In this document: in pieces, positions 1 through 6,170 of the stretch
Layout of the letters: each line of letters starts with the position of its first letter
How positions within the stretch are numbered: position 1 is the first letter of the stretch
Source: Candidatus Nanohalarchaeota archaeon
GTDB lineage: Archaea; EX4484-52; B79-G9
Reading direction: 5' to 3'
NCBI GenBank assembly: GCA_017610525.1
Contig: JAFCBW010000032.1
Span: 1 to 9,556 of the forward strand
DNA length: 9,556 nucleotides
Notes under the pieces: model-generated
The model's database searches: none
The model's input: the letters and a program-made list of their open reading frames with translations, nothing else
What the model was told of the DNA's origin: nothing
Translations under genes and position numbers: made by a program

Positions 1-1
1 C

Positions 2-451
2 ATAAATCTGAAGTACATAAAAGAACTCGAAAAGGACATAAATCACCTGAACAGGAAGATCAGGGAAAAGATGCAACCTATTGAACAGTCTATTACTGAT
101 ACCAAAGGAATTGATGTGCCTTTGGCAGCAACCATTATTGCTGAAGTTGGAGATATAAGCCAATTCAAGTCGAGAAGAGCTTTATTCAATTTCACTGGAA
201 TGGTGCCGATGATAAGAGAGTCAGGGAACTACAAGGCAGGTAATAGACATATGGCAAAATACGGAAACAAATATCTGCGGACGGCAATATGGCTTTGTGC
301 AATCTCATGTATAAACCACAACAAGGAGTTCAGGGAATACTTTTACAAGAAACACAAGGTTGACAAGCTATCAAAGATGTCAGCAGTAGGCGCTGTGTGC
401 AGAAAACTAACTTATAGAATACACTACATAATGAAAAATGAGATGAATTAG
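2..451 (+). CDS. IS110-family transposase, C-terminal part (5' end outside window)
   Basis: The frame is open from the first bases of the window to a TAG at 449-451, giving 149 visible residues, so the gene is cut by the window edge rather than visibly broken. Residues about 36-100 match the C-terminal Transposase_20 (IS116/IS110/IS902) domain: a helix-hairpin-helix-like stretch (GIDVPLAATIIAEVGDI), then TGMVPMIRESGNYKAGNR and KYGNKYLRTAIW. Residue S74 in the 'ESG' sits where the family's catalytic serine lies, so this half looks intact. The N-terminal RuvC-like DEDD half is not visible. Family members are RNA-guided recombinases that move the element through a circular intermediate. Codons here often end in T, unlike the C/A-ending codons of the genes downstream, which suggests recent arrival. 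The family call is secure; activity is not. Confidence 0.9.
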   Translation: MNLKYIKELEKDINHLNRKIREKMQPIEQSITDTKGIDVPLAATIIAEVGDISQFKSRRALFNFTGMVPMIRESGNYKAGNRHMAKYGNKYLRTAIWLCAISCINHNKEFREYFYKKHKVDKLSKMSAVGAVCRKLTYRIHYIMKNEMN

Positions 452-492
452 ACCAATTCATCGAGATAAGTCCTGTGCAGAATGGAAATGAA

Positions 493-552
493 TAGCGGTA
501 GCACGAATATAAAGCGATATCGCATAGCGATACCTATATATTACTGCGCTAC
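493..552 (+). other. Possible structured RNA region after the IS110 transposase
   Basis: Several complementary segments nest here. ATCGC (519-523) pairs with GCGAT (527-531) around an ATA loop. GCGATATCGC (514-523) is a perfect 10-base palindrome that competes with that hairpin. GTAGC (498-502) can pair with GCTAC (548-552), and TAGCG (493-497) with CGCTA (547-551). IS110-family elements carry a non-coding bridge RNA next to the transposase gene, on either side depending on the subgroup. This is therefore a candidate location, but no guide loops can be assigned from one copy. Confidence 0.25.
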
Positions 553-590
553 TAAGTAAGATTAACCGTTTATACAAACAGCGATTAAGA

Positions 591-616
591 GGTAAATTTT
601 CTTGCAGAAAATTACC
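591..616. other. Hairpin with one bulged base
   Basis: GGTAAATTTTC (591-601) and GAAAATTACC (607-616) pair perfectly except for one bulged A, with loop TTGCA. No T-run follows, so it is not a typical terminator on the + strand. It may be part of the IS110 end or its RNA. Confidence 0.5.
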
Positions 617-621
617 CAAAA

Positions 622-634
622 TTCGCTTCGCGAA
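622..634. other. Short perfect hairpin TTCGC-TTC-GCGAA
   Basis: A five-base stem with a three-base loop lies six bases after the previous hairpin. The two adjacent stem-loops come just before the composition changes to the host pattern. Function is unknown. Confidence 0.35.
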
Positions 635-637
635 CTT

Positions 638-671
638 CTCTTAAAAACACCCGCCTGCTCTTAGAAACACC
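638..671. repeat. Near-identical 14-base direct repeat
   Basis: CTCTTAAAAACACC (638-651) and CTCTTAGAAACACC (658-671) match at 13 of 14 positions and start 20 bases apart, about two helix turns. The second copy runs directly into the TATA-like sequence at 671-678. A paired protein-binding site next to a promoter or a leftover of the element boundary are both possible. Confidence 0.4.
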
Positions 672-678
672 TATATAA
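671..678 (+). promoter_or_regulatory. TATA-like box CTATATAA (distal candidate)
   Basis: The sequence AAACACCTATATAA resembles AAACACCTATAAAG in front of truD on the other strand. Initiation about 25 bases downstream would leave a leader of roughly 85 bases before pth2. It is less well placed for pth2 than the box at 746-753. Confidence 0.3.
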
Positions 679-745
679 CCCACAAACAGAGAACTAAACC
701 CCAAAAAGACACAATCAGAACAGAACCTTAAAAAACCTACACCCC

Positions 746-753
746 CATATAAA
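746..753 (+). promoter_or_regulatory. TATA box CATATAAA for pth2 operon
   Basis: The box centre is about 36 bases before the pth2 ATG. Archaeal transcription starts about 25 bases after the box, predicting a start near 775-778 and a leader of only 8-11 bases. There is no Shine-Dalgarno sequence before pth2, which fits a very short leader. Confidence 0.5.
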
Positions 754-785
754 CCATAAAAAACACAAACCAAACAGTGACCCCC

Positions 786-1124
786 ATGAAACAAGCCATA
801 ATAATAAGAAAAGACATAAAAATGGGCAAAGGCAAAATAGCAGCCCAGGCCTCCCACGCATCCATCGGCGCATACAAAAAAGCATCATACCTCACAAAAA
901 AACAATGGGAACTGACCGGCCAGAAAAAGATAGTCCTGAAAACCGACAACATGCAAACCCTCATCGAACTATTCACAAACGCAAAAAAACAAAAACTTCC
1001 CGTAGCACTGATAAAAGACGCAGGAAAGACCCAGATCCCCGAAGGCACAGTAACCTGCCTCGGCATCGGCCCTGCAGACGACAACAAAATAGACCTGGTC
1101 ACAAAACACCTAAAACTCTACTAA
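786..1124 (+). CDS. pth2: Peptidyl-tRNA hydrolase, Pth2 type
   Basis: Pth2 cleaves the ester bond between peptide and tRNA on peptidyl-tRNAs released from stalled ribosomes, recycling tRNA in the cytosol. The 112-residue product covers the whole single-domain family fold (usual length about 110-120). Recognisable blocks are the N-terminal strand and glycine-rich turn KQAIIIRKDIKMGKGKIAAQASHA (in two parts, MKQAIIIRKDIKMGKGK and IAAQASHA), then GQKKIVLK, LPVALIKDAGKTQIPEGT and LGIGPADD. The conserved K/D/H residues of these blocks are present. I chose ATG 786 because it begins at the usual family N-terminus. An in-frame GTG at 777 would add three residues and coincides with the predicted transcription start. 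The gene heads a tightly packed run; its stop overlaps the ribosome-binding site of the next gene. Bacterial-type Pth is unrelated, so this supports an archaeal source. Confidence 0.95.
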   Translation: MKQAIIIRKDIKMGKGKIAAQASHASIGAYKKASYLTKKQWELTGQKKIVLKTDNMQTLIELFTNAKKQKLPVALIKDAGKTQIPEGTVTCLGIGPADDNKIDLVTKHLKLY

Positions 1125-1129
1125 AGGTG
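1125..1129 (+). promoter_or_regulatory. Shine-Dalgarno AGGTG for the GT2 gene
   Basis: AGGTG starts right after the pth2 stop codon and lies nine bases before ATG 1139, with a C7 run between. It decides the start at 1139 rather than the earlier in-frame ATG at 905 inside pth2. Confidence 0.6.
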
Positions 1130-1138
1130 CCCCCCCAA

Positions 1139-2398
1139 ATGATACACATAACAGACATCCTCTTCTGGTTCATCTACGCAATCTCCCTCTACACAACCAT
1201 ATTCATAATAATGACACTCATAGAAAAAAGAACATCACCCAAAAAAGAACCCCTGGCCAACCCCCCGAAAATAACAGTCATAGTCCCCGCCCACAACGAA
1301 GAAAAAACAATCAAAGGCACAATAGAATCCCTCCTGAACCTAGACTACCCAAAAAACCTCCTAGACATAATCATCATCAACGACGGCTCAGAAGACAACA
1401 CAAAAAAAATAATCGAAAAATACAAAAGCAGTCAGATAACCATCATCAACCAGAAAAACAAAGGCAAAGGAAACGCCCTCAACCGCGGCCTGAAGCTCGC
1501 AAAAGGAAAATACGTCGCATGCCTCGACGCAGACTCCTTCGTCGAAAAAGACACACTCAAACTGATGCTCCCCCACATGGACGACCCCGGAATCTCCGCA
1601 GTCTGCCCGTTGATGAAAGTAAAAAACCCAAAAAACCTCCTCGAAAAATCCCAATGGCTCGAATACATCCTCTACGCCTTCATCAAGATGATCATGGCAA
1701 AAATCCACTGCATAAACGTCACCCCCGGCCCATTCACAATCTACCGCAAAAAAGACATAGACTCAATAGGCGGATTCGACGAGACCTCGATCGTAGAAGA
1801 CCAGGAAATCGCATACCGCCTCCAAAGCAAACACCACAAGATAGCCCAATCGCAGGAAGGCAATGTCTACACAGTCGCCCCAAAAACCCTAAAAGACCTC
1901 TACATCCAGCGCAAGCGCTGGTACAAAGGCACCATCATCACCTTCTGCCAATACCGCCACATGCTCCTCAACAAAAACTACGGCGACTTCGGCATGTTCC
2001 AACTCCCAGCCCTCGCAGCAGGCATGCTCACCCTCCCCCTCGTAGTACTCCTCTTCCTCAACTACACGACAATCCCCATCTACAAAAAACTCCACCAGCT
2101 ATACATCATCAACTTCGACATCATCCCCTACCTCACCCTCGAAAGATTCAACATGCACACTCTCCTCACAACAAGCTGGCTCACAACAGACTTCAGCAAA
2201 CTATTTATAGTTACCCTCCTACTCATAACAAGCGCCGCACTCATGATAAAAGCACACATAGACACACGCGAAAAAATGGGGATAAAAGACATAACACCTT
2301 TATTATTCTTCTTCATAATATACTACATAATACTAAGCTTCATGTGGGTCGGCTCCATCATCGAACTCGCCCGCGGAAAAGGCAACAAATGGTCATGA
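1139..2398 (+). CDS. Membrane glycosyltransferase, family GT2 (processive BcsA/HasA-like layout)
   Basis: The protein (419 residues) should transfer sugars from a nucleotide-sugar donor at the inner membrane face, building an envelope or exported glycan. One N-terminal membrane helix (about 5-27) precedes a GT-A domain (about 43-270). That domain contains VIVPAHNEE (48-55), the metal-binding D-x-D in LDADS (129-133), TPGPF (195-199), the catalytic-base type ED in VEDQEIAYR (219-227), and QRKRW (257-261), the Q-x-x-R-W acceptor/product motif of processive enzymes. Three C-terminal helices follow (about 286-308, 355-372 and 386-406). All key motifs are present, so it should be active. Donor and product cannot be read; a polymer or a lipid-linked sugar are both possible. 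It lies 14 bases after pth2 and its stop is one base before the next ATG, so translation of the two is probably coupled. Confidence 0.88.
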   Translation: MIHITDILFWFIYAISLYTTIFIIMTLIEKRTSPKKEPLANPPKITVIVPAHNEEKTIKGTIESLLNLDYPKNLLDIIIINDGSEDNTKKIIEKYKSSQITIINQKNKGKGNALNRGLKLAKGKYVACLDADSFVEKDTLKLMLPHMDDPGISAVCPLMKVKNPKNLLEKSQWLEYILYAFIKMIMAKIHCINVTPGPFTIYRKKDIDSIGGFDETSIVEDQEIAYRLQSKHHKIAQSQEGNVYTVAPKTLKDLYIQRKRWYKGTIITFCQYRHMLLNKNYGDFGMFQLPALAAGMLTLPLVVLLFLNYTTIPIYKKLHQLYIINFDIIPYLTLERFNMHTLLTTSWLTTDFSKLFIVTLLLITSAALMIKAHIDTREKMGIKDITPLLFFFIIYYIILSFMWVGSIIELARGKGNKWS

Positions 2399-2399
2399 C

Positions 2400-3104
2400 A
2401 TGAGAACACTAAAAAAAGACAAATACATCGCAGCAGCAGTACTCACAGCCATAATCTTCACACTCGGCCTGCTCATGGGCCTGGTAATAAACGAATACAA
2501 GATAAAATACATGGAACAGCTCGCAAAAGAGCAGGAAGTAGAATTCTCAAGCCTCCAGTTTCAATACCTCTACCTCGACTCATTAGAAGACTACGAACGC
2601 TGCCCCGTAGTCTCAAAAACACTCGAGAACAACCTCATAACCCTCGCCCCTGTTCTGGAGGAAATTGAGAGATACGAACGCGAAGGCGACCTCAACGACG
2701 CAGCATACATAACCCTCAAACGAAAATACATCCTCGCAAACCTCCGCTACTGGCTCCTCGCACAAGTCAGCAAAGAATCATGCAAAAACGAGATAGTGAC
2801 AATATTCTACTTCTACTCTCAGGAATGCAAAAACTGCCACAACCAGGGTATCACCCTCACGCACCTGAAACAGATATTCAAAGACCGCCTCCTCATATTC
2901 CCCATAGACTCAGGCTTCGGCAAAGAACCGATGATATCAATACTGACCACAAAATACAACATAACAGAATTCCCGACACTCGTCATAGAAGAAAACATCC
3001 ACCCCGGCTTCATGTCAAAAGACGAACTACTGGAACATATCTGCTCGCTCTACACAACACCCCAGCCCGAATGCGAAGGCATAACATCCTCACAAGCCAG
3101 GTGA
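2400..3104 (+). CDS. Membrane-anchored thioredoxin-like protein (CxxC)
   Basis: Residues 9-31 form one membrane helix after a lysine-rich N-terminus, which predicts an inside-to-outside anchor. Residues about 40-120 are mainly helical and charged, possibly coiled coil. Residues about 130-218 resemble a thioredoxin fold: strand IVTIFYFYS, the active-site pair C143-K-N-C146 (preceded by QE), strand LLIFPID, and TEFPTLVI with the cis-proline at P192. Extra cysteines sit at 68, 128, 215 and 225. The likely role is a thiol-disulphide oxidoreductase or disulphide carrier on the outer face. No Shine-Dalgarno is visible: ATG 2400 follows the previous TGA by one base, so translation probably depends on termination of the GT2 gene. 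The Cys-rich membrane protein further along the same strand is a plausible, unproven client. Exact family not recognised. Confidence 0.75.
   Translation: MRTLKKDKYIAAAVLTAIIFTLGLLMGLVINEYKIKYMEQLAKEQEVEFSSLQFQYLYLDSLEDYERCPVVSKTLENNLITLAPVLEEIERYEREGDLNDAAYITLKRKYILANLRYWLLAQVSKESCKNEIVTIFYFYSQECKNCHNQGITLTHLKQIFKDRLLIFPIDSGFGKEPMISILTTKYNITEFPTLVIEENIHPGFMSKDELLEHICSLYTTPQPECEGITSSQAR
3099..3104 (+). promoter_or_regulatory. Shine-Dalgarno AGGTGA for the double GT39 gene
   Basis: AGGTGA overlaps the stop codon of the thioredoxin-like gene and lies five bases before ATG 3110. It fixes this start although the same frame is open from 2780. Confidence 0.75.
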
Positions 3105-3109
3105 CAGCA

Positions 3110-6061
3110 ATGAAACCCGCCATCCAGACCAAAACCAAAAAATACCTGCTCTACATTCTTGCACTTTCACTCATAATCCGCCTCATAATACTCGCGACCC
3201 CCACCGAAATCTGGTGGGACGAATCAGTCTACATAAGCATCGGCAAATACCTGTTCTCTGGAGGCGCATCAGGCTTCATGGAATTCCAGCGCCCCATCCT
3301 CCTCTCATTCATCCTCGGCACACTATGGAAAATAAACATCGACCCAATAACCGCAGGACGGACACTGGCCATAATATGCAGCCTCGCAACCATATACATG
3401 ACCTACCTCATCACAAAAAAAACACACAACGAAAAAGCAGCCATACTGGCAGCACTCATACTAAGCATAACAGGCTACTTCATCTACTTCAGCACAAAAA
3501 TACTCACAGGCATCCCATCAATTCTATTCATCCTCATAGCAGCAAACGAACTCCTCAACAAAGACATCACCAAAAAAAACATAACAATCGCAGGAATAGC
3601 AACAGCACTCGCATGCCTGACAAGATTCACATCAATCCTGCTAATCATACCGATACTATACACAATAATAATATCCAACAAGAAATACAAAGATAAGATA
3701 AACAACATAACCACATACCTCCTATCATTCTGCATAACCCTAACCCCCTACCTCACATATATGCACATGAAATATGAAAACCCCATATTCTCAATGTCCA
3801 GTGCACTGCAAGAGATAAGCCAATCAAAGATTCACTACACAAGCTCCATCCTGGACATAGCGCAGCAAATTATCCTGCAAAATCCACTATTGATACTCTC
3901 ACTATTCGGAATCTATTTTTACATAAAAAGCCCAACCATCAAAAAATCACTGATACTCGCAGAACTGGCAATGGCCGCCATAACACTCCACATAATACCG
4001 ATAAAGATAATACGCTTCTCACTCATAGCCCTCCCCTTCCTTTGCATCACCGCAGGCTCAGGACTCGCTGCACTCACAGAAAAGCCGCAACTGGCCAAAA
4101 AACTGAAACACCTCAACAAAAACACAGTCACCATAGCAGCACTGACAATCGCCGCAATCATAGCAATAACATCCACAATCCCCTACATACAACCCGACAC
4201 CCCGGACCAGCAGGCAAAAGAAAACATATACCTCTACCCAAAAACAAACAACATCACAGGACCCGTACTGACCACCAGCCCGATGATCGCAGCATACATA
4301 GACAACCAGGTATCCTCCTTCGCATGGCCCGGTTACGCGCAAAAAGTCTATGAAAACAACAAAAAAGACACCGAACTAATACTGATCAACACCTGCGACC
4401 TGATCTGTCTGGAACACGACACAGCCTGCCAAAAAAACAGACAGGAATTCATAGGCATGATACAACAGGAAAACCAGAAAATCAAAGAAGAGACAATAGC
4501 CAACTGCACACACCTGATATTCATAAACCCTGACTACAAAAAAGAACACAATCCTCCCGCAATAAACACACTCTGGTGGGACGAGGCAATATACATGGGC
4601 CTCGCAGAAAACCTCTACCAAAACAGGACATACACATTCAACTTCAAAAACCAGGAAACCTTCAGGGCACCCATGTACCCGCTCACACTGGCAGCCCTCT
4701 TCACAATGACAGGCCCGAGCGAAACCACCCCGATCCAACTGAACATCCTGATCGCGCTCCTGACAGCAATAACAACATACCTCCTCGCAAAAGAACTATT
4801 CAGAGACAAAAAAATATCAATAGCATCCGCAATACTCGCAGTAACATCCCAGCAATACATCTTCTGGTCATCAAAAATCCTAACAGAACCCCTCGCAATC
4901 CTCCTCGTAACCCTCTCCCTGCTCATCTTCACCAAAATCACAAAAAACAAAAAAACCACCCTATACCCCCTATTAGGATTCATACTCGCAATCGCATTCC
5001 TCACAAGATACCCGCTCGGCCTCCTGCCGATATACTTTGGGCTATGGCTGCTTGCAACAGACAGAAACCACATAAAAGAAAACAGAAAAAAAATAATGCA
5101 GTGCATGACAATATTCCTCCTCATCCTCACACCATGGATGTACCATAGCTGCATAGCATACAACCATCCCCTGGGATCAGCACTATTCAACATCCATCAG
5201 GTAAACGACCTCTACGAGCCCGAACCCTGGACATACTACATATCAAACATCTACACATACCTCCCATACCTGGGACCCCTCTTCACACTGGGCATCCTCC
5301 TGTCAATACTCACTAAAAAACCAAAGAACACAAAAATCAAAACATACCCTATAATTGGGAGGGTGGGGGCTCGAAAAACGGCGGAAAAGAAAATAAACCC
5401 TCGTGCGCTTGAGCGAAACGAAACGCACTTAATCGCCAGCCTTTTACAAGGCTGTGGGATATCACAAAACACAAAGGGGGAAATAGATAACACAAAAAAA
5501 GAGCAATACTTCCTCATCTGCTGGTTCGCAATCACACTCATACTCCTGTCATTTGGCATCGGCCAGAAACACATCCGCTTCCTCCTTATCGCGCTCCCTG
5601 CCATCGCAATAATCAGCGCAAAAACACTCAACGACATCGCAAACACACTAACAAAAAAACATGCAGGTATAATCCTCGCCATCCTCATCCTGGCAATCTC
5701 CATCCCATCCGCACAATCAGGATTAACAAAAGCAACACAAGACAAAGAAAACGGCATAGTCTTAAGACAAGCCGCAGACTACATGAAAACCAACTCAAAG
5801 ATGGGCACCAGCATAATGTCAGAAAACTACGCAACCCTACACTACTACACAAAACAGCACATTGTATGGTACCCTAAAGACACATGGGCAATAGATGAAT
5901 TTATAAAAAGAGACAACATATCATACATAGTAGTCGAAAACTCAATATATTATCCCGAATACTCAAAACACTACTTTGACGAAACCCCCGGCTTCACAAA
6001 AGAATACGAAAAAAAGCAGGGAGACCAGTACATAAAAATATACTCGACACAAATAAGATAA
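3110..6061 (+). CDS. Tandem fusion of two GT39/PMT-like membrane glycosyltransferases
   Basis: This 983-residue polytopic protein is about twice the length of a usual ArnT/PMT-like enzyme, which moves a sugar from a polyprenyl or dolichyl phosphate carrier to an acceptor outside the membrane. Module 1 (about 12-480) starts with a membrane helix, then IWWDESVY (34-41) with the acidic residue typical of the first outer loop, RP (61-62), STKILTGIPS (128-137), LTRF (170-173), further helices to about 358, and a soluble tail (360-480). Module 2 (about 485-983) repeats the same order: LWWDEAIY (488-495), RAPMYP (519-524), SSKILTEPL (587-595), LTRYP (631-635), helices to about 865, and a soluble tail. 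Module 2 lacks the first membrane helix, and the tail of module 1 looks shortened. Residues about 745-793 are an inserted segment between two helices that module 1 lacks. Likely job: glycosylation of lipids or surface proteins. Substrates unknown. Confidence 0.85.
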   Translation: MKPAIQTKTKKYLLYILALSLIIRLIILATPTEIWWDESVYISIGKYLFSGGASGFMEFQRPILLSFILGTLWKINIDPITAGRTLAIICSLATIYMTYLITKKTHNEKAAILAALILSITGYFIYFSTKILTGIPSILFILIAANELLNKDITKKNITIAGIATALACLTRFTSILLIIPILYTIIISNKKYKDKINNITTYLLSFCITLTPYLTYMHMKYENPIFSMSSALQEISQSKIHYTSSILDIAQQIILQNPLLILSLFGIYFYIKSPTIKKSLILAELAMAAITLHIIPIKIIRFSLIALPFLCITAGSGLAALTEKPQLAKKLKHLNKNTVTIAALTIAAIIAITSTIPYIQPDTPDQQAKENIYLYPKTNNITGPVLTTSPMIAAYIDNQVSSFAWPGYAQKVYENNKKDTELILINTCDLICLEHDTACQKNRQEFIGMIQQENQKIKEETIANCTHLIFINPDYKKEHNPPAINTLWWDEAIYMGLAENLYQNRTYTFNFKNQETFRAPMYPLTLAALFTMTGPSETTPIQLNILIALLTAITTYLLAKELFRDKKISIASAILAVTSQQYIFWSSKILTEPLAILLVTLSLLIFTKITKNKKTTLYPLLGFILAIAFLTRYPLGLLPIYFGLWLLATDRNHIKENRKKIMQCMTIFLLILTPWMYHSCIAYNHPLGSALFNIHQVNDLYEPEPWTYYISNIYTYLPYLGPLFTLGILLSILTKKPKNTKIKTYPIIGRVGARKTAEKKINPRALERNETHLIASLLQGCGISQNTKGEIDNTKKEQYFLICWFAITLILLSFGIGQKHIRFLLIALPAIAIISAKTLNDIANTLTKKHAGIILAILILAISIPSAQSGLTKATQDKENGIVLRQAADYMKTNSKMGTSIMSENYATLHYYTKQHIVWYPKDTWAIDEFIKRDNISYIVVENSIYYPEYSKHYFDETPGFTKEYEKKQGDQYIKIYSTQIR
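5337..5498. repeat. 162-base in-frame insertion inside module 2 of the GT39 gene
   Basis: The segment is richer in G than its surroundings (GGGAGGGTGGGGG, GAGCG, AAGGGGG) and encodes about 54 residues absent from the matching loop of module 1. AACACAAAAA occurs at 5327-5336 and again at 5489-5498, exactly 162 bases (54 codons) apart. Removing one unit restores a smooth frame ...KPKNTKKEQYFL. This is the pattern of a small element with a 10-base target duplication, but the flank is A-rich so chance cannot be excluded. Hairpin features lie at 5403-5454. Confidence 0.55.
5403..5454. repeat. Two-hairpin element, copy 1 (inside CDS)
   Basis: Stem I is GTGCG (5403-5407) with CGCAC (5424-5428). Stem II is CAGCCTT (5437-5443) with AAGGCTG (5448-5454) around the loop TTAC. 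The box ATCGCCAGCCTTT (5432-5444) and the AAGGCTG arm are identical to copy 2 at 6133-6155, at the same spacing. In both copies a hairpin beginning GTG precedes the box. The organisation suggests a dispersed palindromic repeat or small non-autonomous element. Confidence 0.6.
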
Positions 6062-6100
6062 AACTCAAACAAAAAAACAAGAAGAAGACAAAACAGACAA

Positions 6101-6162
6101 GTGACCTAAACCGAAGGTTTACGGTCGCTCTGATCGCCAGCCTTTCTGAAGGCTGAACAGAG
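6101..6162 (+). repeat. Two-hairpin element, copy 2 (before the Cys-rich gene)
   Basis: Stem I: GTGACC (6101-6106) pairs with GGTCGC (6123-6128, one G-U), continued by TAAACC (6107-6112) with GGTTTA (6116-6121) around a GAA loop and one bulged C. Stem II: CTCTG (6128-6132) with CAGAG (6158-6162), an internal loop, then CAGCCTT (6138-6144) with AAGGCTG (6149-6155). The 3' arm of stem II reaches the purine-rich AGAGG (6159-6163) just before ATG 6171. If transcribed, the structure could therefore affect translation of that gene. Shares 20 of 23 bases in stem II with copy 1. Confidence 0.6.
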
Positions 6163-6170
6163 GCAGAAGA

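Larger units (their letters stand above)
1..616 (+). mobile_element. Right-hand portion of an IS110-type insertion element (boundary uncertain)
   Basis: The element includes the transposase tail and probably part of the structured non-coding sequence after it. IS110-type elements lack terminal inverted repeats and usually make no target duplication, so the right boundary cannot be read from one copy. I place it provisionally at the end of the 591-616 hairpin. Composition changes to the C/A-rich host pattern between about 640 and 700. The boundary is inference. Confidence 0.4.
452..785. other. Gene-free stretch between transposase and pth2
   Basis: No convincing coding frame is present. The stretch holds a palindrome and hairpin cluster (491-552), a bulged hairpin (591-616), a small hairpin TTCGC-TTC-GCGAA (622-634), a near-identical direct repeat (638-651 and 658-671), and TATA-like boxes at 671-678 and 746-753 in front of pth2. 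The left part is probably IS110 flank and the right part the promoter region of the downstream operon. Confidence 0.6.

Noticed and set aside
591..634. Paired hairpins as a terminator for the transposase
   Set aside because: No T-run follows either stem on the + strand, so I list them only as structures.
777..785. GTG start for pth2, three codons upstream
   Set aside because: ATG 786 gives the standard family N-terminus, but GTG 777 remains possible because it coincides with the predicted transcription start.
905..1138. Upstream extension of the GT2 frame, starting at an ATG inside pth2
   Set aside because: It overlaps a well-recognised gene, encodes an Arg/His/Pro-rich out-of-frame translation, and a Shine-Dalgarno sequence supports ATG 1139.
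1519..2403. Long open frame overlapping the GT2 gene
   Set aside because: It is Arg/His/Pro-rich, with no motif, as expected for a shifted frame of C/A-rich coding DNA.
2780..3109. Upstream extension of the double GT39 frame
   Set aside because: It is the shadow of the thioredoxin-like gene; AGGTGA at 3099-3104 and the first membrane helix support ATG 3110.
4615..5193. Antisense open frame within module 2 of the GT39 gene
   Set aside because: Mirror of a real coding region with all its motifs in the other frame; no ribosome-binding site or promoter.
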